Assembly: GCF_000758585.1 (NCBI RefSeq)
Contig: NZ_CP009281.1
Location: 1,984,001-2,048,000, forward strand
Source: Paenibacillus sp. FSL R5-0345
Lineage (GTDB): Bacteria > Bacillota > Bacilli > Paenibacillales > Paenibacillaceae
Length of the DNA stretch: 64,000 nucleotides
Direction: 5' to 3'
In this document: positions 51,555 to 62,800 of the stretch, one piece after another
How positions within the stretch are numbered: position 1 is the first letter of the stretch
How the letters are laid out: the number at the start of each line of letters is the position of its first letter
The notes under the pieces: generated by a model
Told to the model about the DNA's origin: nothing
Databases searched by the model: none
What the model saw: only the letters and a program-made list of their open reading frames with translations
Program-made: the position numbers and the translations under genes

Positions 51555-53873
51555 TTATACTGTGACGGAATTGCTGTCTGCAGTGATGCTGCTAAGTCCG
51601 TTCACGGTATATTCTTTGTCATAGATAGTAATAGAAGCTGGAATATCAGTTTCGTTCGTAACAGTAACCTGTGCGTCCGAAACGCTTACTTTTAGTCGGG
51701 AGCCACGGAACATGATTTTGAAAGAGTACGCTGTCCAGTGTCCTGGGTTCGATGGGCTAAGAGTCAGTCGGCCATCATGCACACGTAATCCGCCGAAGCC
51801 ATGTACGATGGACATCCAAGTACCAGCCATACTAGTGCTGTGTAAGCCGTCTTCGGTATCATTGTTATAGTTATCAAGATCCAGTCTTGAAGTACGCAAG
51901 TACATTTCATAAGCCTTATCCTTATATCCTAGTTCGCAGGCTAGAATAGAGTGAATACAAGGGGACAGGGAGGACTCATGAACAGTGATCGGCTCATAAA
52001 AGTCGAAATTCCGCTTTTTGGTTTCAAGATCGTAACGGTCCCCTAGGAAATATAATCCCTGCAGAACGTCTGCTTGTTTAATGAAACAAGAACGCAGGAT
52101 ACGATCCCATGACCATTTTTGGTTTAGTGGCAGGTTCTCAGGTGCCAGGTCCTTGACTTGAATGATCTCTTTGTCTAGGAAACCATCTTGCTGCAAGAAG
52201 ATACCCAGTTCTTCATCCGCAGGGTAATACATCTTGGCGATGATATCATTCCATTTTGCGGTTTCGCTCTCTTGGAGTCCTAGTTTGTCAACTAGTTCTG
52301 CATAGCGTGATGCTTCATTCTTTTTCAGATAATCCAGAGCTTCTAGGGTGTATTCCATCGTCCAGGAAGCCATTCGGTTCGTGTACCAGTTATTATTTAC
52401 GTTGTTTTCATATTCATTAGGTCCGGTTACGCCAAGCATCACGTATTTGTCTTTACGGTGTGCATAATGAACACGTTCTTCCCAGAAGCGGGAGATTTCC
52501 ACTAGAACTTCAAGGCCATATTGACCAAGATAAGCTTTGTCTCCAGTGTAGTTCACATAGTTGTAAATCGCATAAGCAATGGCACCGTTACGGTGAATTT
52601 CTTCAAATGTAATTTCCCACTCATTGTGGCATTCTTCACCGTTCATTGTAACCATTGGGTACAATGCGCCTTTTGCGAAACCAAGCTTACGAGCATTCTC
52701 CTTAGCCTTCTCCAAATGCTTGTAACGGTAAATCAACAGGTTGCGAGCAATAGAGGAGTCTGCTGTACTGAGATAGAAGGGAACGCAATACGCCTCTGTA
52801 TCCCAATAAGTGCTGCCGCCGTATTTTTCACCTGTAAAGCCTTTAGGTCCGATGTTCAGACGGTCATCTTCACCATTGTAAGTTTGATTCAGCTGGAAAA
52901 TATTGAAACGAATCGCTTGCTGTGCTGAAACGTCGCCTTCAATAATGATGTCGCTTTCTTTCCATTTGTCTCTCCATGCGTCTATTTGTTCTTTCAGAAG
53001 GGTTACAAAACCAGCTTCTTTAGCAGCTTGCAGAGCAGTTTGAGCGGCATCGACCAATTGTCCAAGACCGTGATTACGGGAGGTAACGTTGGCGACATAT
53101 TTATAGATTACGATTTGATCACCAGATTGCACGGATACATTCATTTTACTGGCTACATATTTCTCTTGCTCAATCGCTTCAGCATTAGCATTGACCTTCT
53201 CACCGTTGACAAGGATATCAAAAGCCATAGCAGAGGTTACATGGAAATCGAGTTTTTTAGTCTTAAGGGTGAGGTGCCCACCTTCAGTACCAGCTTGCTT
53301 TTCAACTTCATTCCAGAACTTCTCGTCATAGTTGGAATCCTTGTTCTTCACGTCACCGTCGAGATAAGGAGTGATCGTAATTTTGCCTGAGAAATTAACA
53401 GGAATGATGGAGTAACGAATAGCACCGATTTCTTGACGAGTCATGCTGACAAACCGGATACTTTCAACTTTAACTTCCTTACCATCTTCAAGTGTGGCAG
53501 TGAAACTGCGGGAAAGCGTACCTTCCTTCATGTTAAGGACACGACGGAAATCGGAAACCGTACATTTTGCCAGGTCTAAAGGAGTTCCTTCAATGTCGAT
53601 GTTAATACCGATCCAGTTCGTGCTGTTCAGTACTTTTGCAAAATATTCAGGATAGCCGTTTTTCCACCAGCCGACCCGTGTTTTGTCAGGATAGTATACG
53701 CCAGCCATGTAGCTGCCTTGCAGGCTACTTCCACTATATTGCTCTTCAAAATTAGCTCGACCACCCATAAATCCGTTGCCAAGGCTAAATACACTTTCAG
53801 AGATTTCTTGTGTCTGTGGATCAAAAGATTCTTCAATAATGGACCATTCATCAATTGTTAAATATTGTTTCAC
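51555..53873 (-). CDS. mapA: GH65 maltose phosphorylase
   Basis: A 772-residue cytoplasmic family 65 phosphorylase. It converts maltose plus phosphate into glucose and beta-glucose-1-phosphate. The general acid lies in GVTGPNEYENNVNNNWYTN (Glu487, the same number as in the Lactobacillus brevis maltose phosphorylase, from memory). The N-terminal beta-sandwich (1-270) contains LGNGFMGGRANFEE; the phosphate-site region includes HSTSMAGTW near residue 690. The motif wording separates it from trehalose and kojibiose phosphorylases, though the substrate should be confirmed. It starts with GTG, nine bases after AAAGGAG. It lies downstream of pgmB, which consumes its sugar-phosphate product. Confidence 0.92.
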   Translation of the reverse strand: MKQYLTIDEWSIIEESFDPQTQEISESVFSLGNGFMGGRANFEEQYSGSSLQGSYMAGVYYPDKTRVGWWKNGYPEYFAKVLNSTNWIGINIDIEGTPLDLAKCTVSDFRRVLNMKEGTLSRSFTATLEDGKEVKVESIRFVSMTRQEIGAIRYSIIPVNFSGKITITPYLDGDVKNKDSNYDEKFWNEVEKQAGTEGGHLTLKTKKLDFHVTSAMAFDILVNGEKVNANAEAIEQEKYVASKMNVSVQSGDQIVIYKYVANVTSRNHGLGQLVDAAQTALQAAKEAGFVTLLKEQIDAWRDKWKESDIIIEGDVSAQQAIRFNIFQLNQTYNGEDDRLNIGPKGFTGEKYGGSTYWDTEAYCVPFYLSTADSSIARNLLIYRYKHLEKAKENARKLGFAKGALYPMVTMNGEECHNEWEITFEEIHRNGAIAYAIYNYVNYTGDKAYLGQYGLEVLVEISRFWEERVHYAHRKDKYVMLGVTGPNEYENNVNNNWYTNRMASWTMEYTLEALDYLKKNEASRYAELVDKLGLQESETAKWNDIIAKMYYPADEELGIFLQQDGFLDKEIIQVKDLAPENLPLNQKWSWDRILRSCFIKQADVLQGLYFLGDRYDLETKKRNFDFYEPITVHESSLSPCIHSILACELGYKDKAYEMYLRTSRLDLDNYNNDTEDGLHSTSMAGTWMSIVHGFGGLRVHDGRLTLSPSNPGHWTAYSFKIMFRGSRLKVSVSDAQVTVTNETDIPASITIYDKEYTVNGLSSITADSNSVTV

Positions 53874-53917
53874 GATAACCGGCTCCTTTAAATATGTTGT
53901 GGGGATATATAATGAAC

Positions 53918-54094
53918 TATATCTCTACTTTGGTGCTTGTGAGTCGCTCCGCTGGCGAAAGGTTGTTCCGATCGCTGTTGTCCCCAGATGTTTAAATTTG
54001 AAGAATTAAAGGTGAACATCTGGGGACAAAGGCGAACGCTAACGCTTCTACACAATCCTTTCGCCATCTCCACTTCAAGCGTACTCTAGATATA
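53918..54094 (-). repeat. Palindromic intergenic repeat element, copy 2
   Basis: It fills the 296-base gap between pgmB and the maltose phosphorylase gene. Two perfect 15-base arms, TTGTCCCCAGATGTT (53978-53992) and AACATCTGGGGACAA (54015-54029), face each other across 22 bases. Outer ends (CTGGCGAAAGG near 53951 and CCTTTCGCCA near 54058) are also inverted. It shares two motifs with the copy at 42241-42420 (see that entry). It could form a very long hairpin in the transcript between two genes of one pathway. Confidence 0.72.
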
Positions 54095-54169
54095 CATATT
54101 TCATTTATAAGTGGAATGTAGCAGGGCGAATCACATTAACACTTTCAGTTGATTAATGTTCGTTAGAAT

Positions 54170-54826
54170 TTAAGCAAAAGATTTTTTGAGTTGTGGCACA
54201 CTCATATGAGCGAGTGAAGGAACGACGATGTTTGCAGCATTGAGTGTTTCTGGTGAACCAATTCCAACGCTGAACATTCCAGCACGCGACGCAGCTTCAA
54301 TTCCTGCTTCTGCATCTTCGAAGACAACACAGTGTTTAGGATCAGCACCTAGTGCTTTGGCTCCTAAAAGAAAAACTTCCGGATCAGGTTTAGCAGCACT
54401 AGTGTGTGTGCCATCGATGATCGCATCAAAGTAAGGGGTCAATCCTGTATTATTCAATATCGTCATTGCGTTCTTACTAGCAGAACCGAGGGCAACTTTG
54501 ATGCCATTCTCACGGCATTCTTTCAGAAAATCAAGCGCACCTGGCAAAATCTCTGAGCTATCCATCTTCGCAATATATTCGACATAACGATTATTCTTTT
54601 GTTCCGCAAGCTTAGCTTTCTCTTCTTCATCGATAGTTAGTCCGCCGATTTCCAGCAAAATATTTAATGAGGCAGTTCTGCTGACTCCTTTAAGGCGTTC
54701 GTTATCTTGTTCTGTGAAGAGAAACCCCAGTCCATCTGCAAGCTCTTTCCATGCGATATAATGGTATTTGGCAGTATCAACGATAACACCATCCAAATCG
54801 AACAAGCAGGCTTTAATTTCCGTCAT
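54170..54826 (-). CDS. pgmB: Beta-phosphoglucomutase
   Basis: A 218-residue HAD-superfamily enzyme converting beta-glucose-1-phosphate into glucose-6-phosphate. The catalytic motif FDLDGVIVDT has nucleophile Asp10 and acid/base Asp12; the following TAKYHYIAWKELA is typical of beta-phosphoglucomutases. Later motifs are KVALGSASKNA and the metal-site segment VVFEDAEAGIEAA. AGGAGG precedes the ATG. It is the first gene of the maltose phosphorolysis set and is followed by the phosphorylase that makes its substrate. A MalR-type operator lies about 170 bases upstream. Confidence 0.95.
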   Translation of the reverse strand: MTEIKACLFDLDGVIVDTAKYHYIAWKELADGLGFLFTEQDNERLKGVSRTASLNILLEIGGLTIDEEEKAKLAEQKNNRYVEYIAKMDSSEILPGALDFLKECRENGIKVALGSASKNAMTILNNTGLTPYFDAIIDGTHTSAAKPDPEVFLLGAKALGADPKHCVVFEDAEAGIEAASRAGMFSVGIGSPETLNAANIVVPSLAHMSVPQLKKSFA

Positions 54827-54993
54827 TGTAGTACCTCCTAAAAAGTTGTGACAGTATCGTGATCCGTTGCTAATCGTATCTGAGTGTTATTTCGATCGTA
54901 TAAGCTTAGCTTAAGATAGTTAAGTTTATCCTAACCTCACAATCGAATATTCACCCTGAAAAGAACTGGATCAAGAAGATTTAAATGATTTAG

Positions 54994-55007
54994 CGCAAAC
55001 GTTTGTA
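54994..55007. promoter_or_regulatory. MalR-type operator upstream of pgmB
   Basis: CGCAAACGTTTGTA contains the near-palindrome GCAAACGTTTG, close to the CGCAAACGTTTGCG operator described for Firmicute MalR. It lies between malR and pgmB, fitting control of the maltose phosphorolysis genes. Confidence 0.6.
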
Positions 55008-55051
55008 CACATTTTCAAAAAATAAATGAAGCGTTTAATCGCTTCACTTAT

Positions 55052-56098
55052 TCATTCGGTTTTGTTCTTAGCATGAGAGTACATAGAAGACTCTCTCACG
55101 ATCAGGCGATGTGGAATAACAAATCGGTTCGTATAACCAGCATCGTGATTCGAACTCTTGATATTCTGAATAAGTACCTGAGATGCAGTGTATCCAAGAT
55201 GATAAATTCCGATATCAATACTACTGATCGGAGGGCTGGATAATTCAGATAATGGAATATTGTTAAAGCTTACAATAGCGAGATCGTCAGGAACTTTGTA
55301 GTTCAGTTCATTCAATCCGCGTAAAATTCCGAACGACACCATATCATCCACTGCAACAAGAGCAGTAGGCCGGTTAGGCAAATTCATGAAAAAAGACATC
55401 GCTCTATATCCGCTATCCTGTAGAAATTCACCTTCTACAATCCATTCATCACGCATTTCAAGACCGCTATTCAGCAATGCTTTACGGTATCCTGCGAGAC
55501 GATCGCGAGAAACAATTAGATTCGGCGGTCCACTTACGAAGCCAATACGTTCATGACCCATTGAAATGAGGTGGTTTGTAGCATCATATGCTGCCATCAC
55601 ATTATCGTTATCGACAGATAAAATATTCTCATATCGATCACTTCGGCCTACCAGTACGAATGGGTAATCGTTACTCTCTAGAAAATCAATAACAGCATCA
55701 TCTGTACGAGAGTAAAGCAGAATAACACCATCTACTCGACGACCCTTTAGAAGTCTTGAAACGGCTTCCAATTCTTCCTTCTCGTTTGCTCCGGAGCTAA
55801 TTAACACATCGTAGCCGGAACGGCTAGCTTGTGTAACGATCCCCCGGATTAATTCCATAAAAAATAGATTTGAGAACAGCTCTTCAGCTGGTTTAGGAAG
55901 ACTGAAGCATATGCTGTTTGTAGTTTTCGACACTAGACTCTTAGCCATCATGTTAGGTGTATAGCCCATATCTTCCATAATAGCTTTAACCTTGCGGGAA
56001 GTTTCCAGGCTGATTCTGGGGTGATTGGACAATACCCGGGATACCGTGGAGGGAGATACTCCCGCTTTCTTGGCCACATCCTTAATGGTAACTGTCAT
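55052..56098 (-). CDS. malR: LacI-family maltose regulon repressor, MalR type
   Basis: A 348-residue repressor. The N-terminal HTH and hinge (TIKDVAKKAGVSPSTVSRVLSNHPRIS, then SRKVKAIMEDMGYTPNMMAKSL) are typical of LacI proteins; the rest is the periplasmic-binding-protein-like sensor domain. It is placed between the maltose phosphorolysis genes and the divergent amylopullulanase, with several CAAACG-type operators on both sides. An AAGGAGG ribosome site precedes the ATG, and a candidate half operator (56113-56126) in front of it suggests autoregulation. Other LacI family functions cannot be fully excluded, but the context is strong. Confidence 0.88.
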   Translation of the reverse strand: MTVTIKDVAKKAGVSPSTVSRVLSNHPRISLETSRKVKAIMEDMGYTPNMMAKSLVSKTTNSICFSLPKPAEELFSNLFFMELIRGIVTQASRSGYDVLISSGANEKEELEAVSRLLKGRRVDGVILLYSRTDDAVIDFLESNDYPFVLVGRSDRYENILSVDNDNVMAAYDATNHLISMGHERIGFVSGPPNLIVSRDRLAGYRKALLNSGLEMRDEWIVEGEFLQDSGYRAMSFFMNLPNRPTALVAVDDMVSFGILRGLNELNYKVPDDLAIVSFNNIPLSELSSPPISSIDIGIYHLGYTASQVLIQNIKSSNHDAGYTNRFVIPHRLIVRESSMYSHAKNKTE

Positions 56099-56513
56099 AG
56101 AAACCTCCTTATGGAACCGTTTGCTTTACAAAGTAATATTAATCCAAGAGTTCTAAATTGTAAATAGATAAAGTCATTTGGAAGGGCAATATTGCAACTT
56201 TTGGAAAGAGTATTAGAAATTTATGTGTAAAATTGTTTGTTTTCACCAAAAAAGAATGAATGATTTAGCAAGATTGATCTTAATATGAATAAAAGATATC
56301 CAATTTCTTCGAAAGGAGCAATTAGTAAATGCAAACGTGTGGCTTAAATTTTTTTTGTTATAATCGATGAAGCATATATTCAATTCAAATCGAGAAATGA
56401 AATGAGTGATATTTATATATCATCAGGTTATTCCCGATAGGATTATCTGGATATATTTTCTTTATTTTTACTTTTATAAGAATTCGAGTTTGTTCAGCAC
56501 ATAAAAATACTGG

Positions 56514-56543
56514 TTGACAATACCATAAATACAGGATTAGTAT
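56514..56543 (+). promoter_or_regulatory. Candidate sigma-A promoter of the amylopullulanase gene
   Basis: TTGACA (56514-56519) is followed after 18 bases by TAGTAT (56538-56543). An operator-like sequence begins 15 bases further on, where a repressor would block initiation. Confidence 0.45.
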
Positions 56544-56557
56544 GTAAATCAAAATAT

Positions 56558-56571
56558 AGCAAGCGTTTACA
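56558..56571. promoter_or_regulatory. Operator-like site just downstream of the candidate promoter
   Basis: AGCAAGCGTTTACA resembles the MalR core GCAAACGTTTGC with two differences. It also reads as a weak cre site on the minus strand (12 of 14). Its location near the expected transcription start favours repression. Confidence 0.45.
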
Positions 56572-56644
56572 TTGGGGTAATTTGGGTCGATATCAGTTGT
56601 GCTGAGAAATGAGTTTTATGTATTTAGGTTTGTGCACGACTAAT

Positions 56645-56658
56645 TGCAAACGTTTGCA
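56645..56658. promoter_or_regulatory. Perfect palindromic LacI-type operator upstream of the amylopullulanase gene
   Basis: TGCAAACGTTTGCA is a perfect 14-base palindrome with the MalR core. It lies about 200 bases before the start codon and could cooperate by looping with the other sites in this region. Confidence 0.65.
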
Positions 56659-56861
56659 CTATTTTTGTGTTAATGGAGATTTTTTTATTATGATAAGGGT
56701 GGTGATGCTGTTAATTTGGTCCGACGAGCCGCAACATAGACCTTCTCAAACTATAAGAAGGAACACACATGATTTCATTACATAAGAAAAATTGACTACT
56801 TCCGAGAAATCATGTATCCGCTTGCACAAAGGGAATTCATAATCATGGGAGGTTTTACAGA

Positions 56862-59800
56862 ATGAAAATAACTTTATGGGGCAAGAGGGCGTTCGCGATC
56901 TTCATGATCTTTGCTCTTGTGTTCTCCAGTCTCGGGTTACACCCAGTTAAGGTTTCAGCAGAAACGACTAAGGTAGTTTTGGTCGGAGATTTACAGTCCA
57001 AGTTTACATCCACTGGGTCAGAAACTCCTGGAAATGATTGGGATGAGAAATCAGTAGTCACCCAAATGACATACTCGGAAAATGGTCTGTATACATTTAC
57101 AGGCAATTTGCCAGCAGGGGAATATAACTACAAGGTTACCCTAAATGATAGCTGGACTGAGAACTATGGATTTTCAAAGTACACAAATCCTCAAGGGAAA
57201 AATGATGGGGAGAATATCCACATAAAGCTAGAAACAGATTCGACTGTAACCTTTTATTATAATGATATTACTCATAAAATAGCTGATTCTACGTACTATA
57301 CGCCAATTGCTGCGGGTAAGCTGCCAAGATTGACAGGAAGCCTGCCAGCAGATGCATTATCCACATTATCAGATCCTGATTTTGATGGTGTGTACAGTAC
57401 AGTTGTAACTTTGCCGCAAGGAGATTACACATATAAGGTTTCTGTTCCAGGAGCCACAGAAGCAGAGGATATGTCTTATCCAGAAAGCGATCTAACGTTG
57501 AACCTACCGCTAGATCTTAAGGTAACCTTCAAGTACAATACTGCAGATCATAATGTGAGCGCAGAATATAAAATTCCTACTGGACCAGTAGAGGTTACTC
57601 CAGTTCCAGCAGGACACATGCGTGTTCACTATAAGGCTAGCGATTACACCGATAAGGGATTGTGGCTGTGGGGTGATGTTGTAACTCCTTCTGTTGATTG
57701 GGCTATGGGTGCGACTCCTTTCCCTGATGGGCAAATTGATTCCTTTGGAGTTTACGTTGATGTGCCGATTAAGGATGGGGCTAAGAAAATCTCGTTCATC
57801 GCACTCAAACGTGCAAGTGGGGAGAAAGACGGAGGAGACAAGAACTTCTCGATTAATACTCCACAAACTAATGAAGTATGGATTACAGAAGGCTCTGATG
57901 TAGTTACGCCTTATGAACCGGTTAAGCTTCCGGAAAATACCGTTCGGATCCACTATATGAGATCTGATACTAATCATGATCAGTATGGATTATGGCTGTG
58001 GGATGATGTGTCCACACCTTCGGATACACTTGGTTCTTGGCCGACTCCTGCGACGCCTTTCCAAGTGGATCAAAAGGACAATTTCGGTGCTTATGTCGAT
58101 GTTCCACTCATAGAGGGTGCCAAGAAAATTGGCTTTATTGTAATGAAGCCTTCGAACGGAGATAAAGACGGGGACAATAAAACCTTCAGCTTGTTAGATC
58201 GTTATAATCAGCTGTGGGTTAAAGAAGGAGACAACAATGTATATGTTTCACCGTTTGGTGAAACACCTATCGGTTTAGTTTCCGCAGAAGTGTTATCGAC
58301 AAGCAAAATACTTCTTGGCTTCACGTTAACTGACGGTTTGGATGCAGCAGTATTAAAGAATGAGATTACCGTTAAAGATAAAGACGGTGCTTCTATTCCT
58401 GTGTCTGCTGTAACCATTACTAGCAAAACTTCAATAGAAGTGGATACAGAAGCTTTTGATCTGGATAATGTTCCGCTTAGTATTACTTACTCTGGTAAAA
58501 CAGTTTCAGCCGTTAGTGGCTGGAGAATGCTTGATGAAATGTACAATTATACAGGAGACGATTTAGGGGCTACGTATAACGCTGACAAAACAGCCACATT
58601 AAAATTGTGGGCACCTAAAGCAAGTTCGGTCGTTGTTAATGTATACGATAAAAATGACTCCAACGTGCACGTGGGTAGTGTGGATTTAACGAGCGGAGAG
58701 AAGGGAGTATGGTCGGTCAATTTGAAGCCGACTGATTTGACTGGCACAAACACGAATGATGTAAGAGGATTCTTTTATCAATATGAAGTAACGAATGATG
58801 GTTTAACCAATAACGTGCTTGATCCTTATGCTAAGTCAATGGCGGTATTTACTGTGGATACCACTGGTGCTGCTGGTGCTGGCGGGGATACAGTTGGTAA
58901 AGCGGCTATCGTTGATTTAAGTCAGACGAATCCTGATACTTTTGGTTATGCTGACATAGAAGGTTACGAAAAACGCGAGGACGCTATCATTTACGAAGTT
59001 CATGTTCGAGACTTTACATCGGATGTGTCGATCGTGGATAGCTTGAGTGGCGAAAGATGGGGCTCTTATAGCGCCTTTGAAAAGAAGCTCGATTATATTA
59101 AGTCTCTCGGTGTAACTCATATTCAATTGCTTCCTGTAATGGCTTGGTATTATGGGGACGAAACGAAGATGGGGAATAGAGAAACAGATTATTCCGCTAA
59201 AAACAATGAATACAACTGGGGATATGATCCTCACAACTACTTCTCCCCAGATGGTGCTTATTCTCAGCATCCTGCTGATCCTGAAGCGCGAATCAAAGAA
59301 TTAAAAGGTTTGATTGACGCTGTACATGAATCTGGAATGGGTGTCATTTTGGATGTAGTGTACACACACATGGCTAAAAAAGAATTTTTAAACGACATCG
59401 TACCTAATTATTACGCATTCCAAGATGCAAATGGCAACTTTATCGGAGGCTTCGGAAACAATCTGGCCACCAACCACAAAATGGCTGAGAAATTGATGGT
59501 AGATTCCGTGAAATACTGGTTTGAAGAGTACAAGATTGATGGAATGCGCTGGGATATGATGGGCGATGCGACAGCAGAGGCTGTGCAGCATGCTTATGAT
59601 GCCGCGGCAGAAATTAATCCGAAGGCTCTTTTTATCGGTGAAGGGTGGAGAACATTTGGTGGCGCTGCAGCCGATCCTTCCCTTGCTGGGAAAGGTGCGG
59701 ATCAGGACTGGATGGACAAAACGGATAGCGTCGGTGTTTTCTCTGATGAATTCCGTAATGAATTGAAATCTGGTTATGGCTCTGAAGGGCAACCTAGATT

Positions 59801-62800
59801 TATTACCGGCGGTGCGCGTCCAATTACGACAATCTTTAACAATATTAAAGCACAACCATCAAATACGCCCGCTGATGATCCAGGGGATATCGTTCCGTAC
59901 ATCGAAGCGCATGACAACTTGACGCTACATGATGTGATCGCACAAACGATCAAGAAGGATCCTACAATTACAGAGAATGAGCTTGAAATCCAGAAGCGGA
60001 TTAGACTTGGCAACATGCTTGTTCTAACCTCTCAAGGAACGGCCTTTATTCATGCAGGCCAGGAATATGGTCGTACTAAGCAGTGGAAGGATACTGCGGT
60101 TCCTCAGGATAAATACACTGAAATGTTTGATAGCGAAGGTAAATCCTTTGGTTATTTCATTCACGATTCGTATGATTCTTCGGATGCGGTCAACATGTTT
60201 GACTGGACGAAAGCAACGGATGAATCACAGTTCCCTGTTCAGAATACGACAAGAAAATATACTTCAGGTCTAATGGAACTGAGAAAGTCTACCGACGCAT
60301 TCCGATTGGGAGACAAGGATCTGGTAGATTCCAATGTTAACCTAATTCCTGCTCCAGAAATGAAGACAGATGATCTTGTTATTGGTTATTCAAACAAAGC
60401 TACAGATGGCACAGGTATCTATTATGTTTTCATGAATGGCGATAGCACAGCTAGAACACTGACCCTTTCAGAGGATTTGACGACTGGTCAGGTGCTTGTC
60501 GACAATGATGAAGCAGGTGTTGCTGCGATTCCGGTTGGTCAATGGAGTGGCTTCTCCTTAACAGCAAGTTCAATTACCCTAGATCCTTTGACTGCTGTGA
60601 TTATTAAAAAGGAAGCTGCAGCCGCTGCACTTACTTCTTTGGAGACCGATAGCGCGAGCTACACACTGGCAGCAGGCAAGACGCACAATACCTCTGTTTT
60701 TGCGAGATATGATGACAATAGTAGAAGAAATGTTACGCAAGTGGCTACTTACACTTCCAATAAACCTGAAGTGGCTACAGTAAACAATAAAGGTCAAGTG
60801 AAAGCAATTGGTAAAGGAACGGCCAAAATTACAGTAACTTATGGTGGGATTTCTACAACTGTAACTGTTAACGTTACTGACAAGCGCTATGTCCAATTTA
60901 CCTATACTCGTAGTGATAAGGACTATACGGGTTGGAATATCTGGGTTTGGAATACGGGAGTTAAAAATGACCAGATTGATTTTACTACCTTTAAGGATGG
61001 TAAAGCGAGTGTTCTAATTGAAGTTGCTGAGAATGCGACAAACATGGGATTCGTCATTCGTAAAGGTCAAGGTGATGATTGGTCACATAAGGATGACTAT
61101 CCGGATGATCGTACAATTCCATTAACGCCAGGAGAAGGGTTCACTAAAGTGAACGTAACTAGTGGGGTTAAGGAGTTTGATATCAGCCCAAGTATTAGCG
61201 GCCCAATTCTAAAAGATGGAACAATCACTTTCTTATACCGCGATGATGCCTTGTTCCGTAATGATAATATGACTGCGATTACAGCTGCTAAAGTAAAAGT
61301 GAACGGTAAGTCGTATCCAATGGTTTACGATTCCGCTAAGGAGTGGTTCACTTACACGTTGACTGATTTAGTAGAAGGTACGTATAAGTATACGTTCTTG
61401 ATCACGAAGAACGGTGTCACTACTGAATTAACGGATCCTAAGAATACGGTGAATGATGAATCTGTTGTTGTGTATCATATTCCTGACGTTTCAATTACGA
61501 CATCCGTAAGTCCGGAAGCAGTTACATCAAATCAGAATGCGGTTGTAACGATCAATGCATCTTCTTTAGAAGATGTAACGTATTCGGAAGGATATATGGA
61601 TTTAACTAACCTTGGAGGATCAAGCAAAGTTAAGCTGGATACGGAGCTGATGAAACAGACAGTTGCTGTGAAGGACACGGTGTCAGCGGGGATCAAAAAT
61701 ATTCCGATTACGCTCGTGGACCAGTACGGAAATGCACATAAAGAAAACGCTAAACTCGAGGTAAAAGCGAGAACCTACACAGGTGATAAGCTGGATTTTG
61801 ATTGGGATGAGGCTCGTATATACTTCGCGCTTACAGACCGCTTCAAAGACGGAGATCCAACAAATAATGAGAATGTAGATAAAGATCAACTGGAAGCATA
61901 CCACGGTGGTGATTTCCGAGGAATGATCGACAATCTCGATTATTTGCAAGAACTTGGTATTAACACGCTTTGGATTACGCCAATTGTAGATAATATTGAT
62001 TTTAATAAAGGTGATGGCTTCAAACAATACGGATATCATGGATATTGGGCCAAGGACTTTACAAAGCTTGACGAGCATCTTGGTGATATGGAGACCTTCA
62101 AGGAATTGATCGAAAAGGCACATGACAAGGGCATCAAGATCATGGTCGACGTTGTACTCAATCATACGGGCTACGGTTTAAAGGCTGAGGATAAAGAGCC
62201 GACGATTACAGCTGAGGATAAAGCACGTTTTGAAGGAATGCTTCGTACGGATGGTGTATCCGCGGATACAGATCCAATCAAAGGCGAGCTTGCAGGATTG
62301 CCGGATTTCAAAACGGAAGATCCAGCCGTTCGTGAAAAAATTATTGCTTGGCAAACAGGATGGTTAGATAACGCTCGGACGGAACGTGGAGATACGATTG
62401 ACTATTTCCGTGTGGATACAGTCAAACATGTAGAAGATACAACTTGGAAAGCATTTAAAAATGCACTGACTTCAATTGATCCAAACTTCAAAATGACCGG
62501 TGAATACTTTGGCGGAACCATTGATAGCAATGGTGGAATGCTCGAAACAGGCCAGATGGACGGACTGCTTGATTTTGGATTTAATGATGCTGCGAAAGAC
62601 TTTACTGATGGTAAAGTTAACAGTGTTGATTCCTATTTGCAGGAACGAGAGTTAAAGATTGATAACACGAAGATGATGGCTCAATTCCTGAGTAGTCATG
62701 ATGAGGATGGCTTCTTGTCTAATTACGTGGATGGAGATAAAGGCAAGCTGAAAATCGCAGCCGCTCTGCAAATCACAGCCAAGGGACAGCCAGTCATTTA

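Larger units (their letters stand above)
56099..56861. other. 763-base divergent control region between malR and the amylopullulanase gene
   Basis: AT-rich and without a credible gene. It carries a candidate promoter, at least two operator-like sites and two weaker ones (56113-56126, GGAACCGTTTGCTT; 56330-56343, TGCAAACGTGTGGC). The 300 bases before the amylopullulanase start would form a long leader if the promoter at about 56514 is used. No riboswitch fold was recognised. Confidence 0.6.

Noticed and set aside
53888..54073. A 61-codon minus-strand frame between pgmB and mapA
   Set aside because: It lies wholly within the palindromic repeat element and has no ribosome site or gene-like composition.
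59388..59855. Long minus-strand frames (155 to 160 codons) opposite the amylopullulanase
   Set aside because: The plus-strand frame carries complete GH13 motifs; the antisense frames are composition artefacts.
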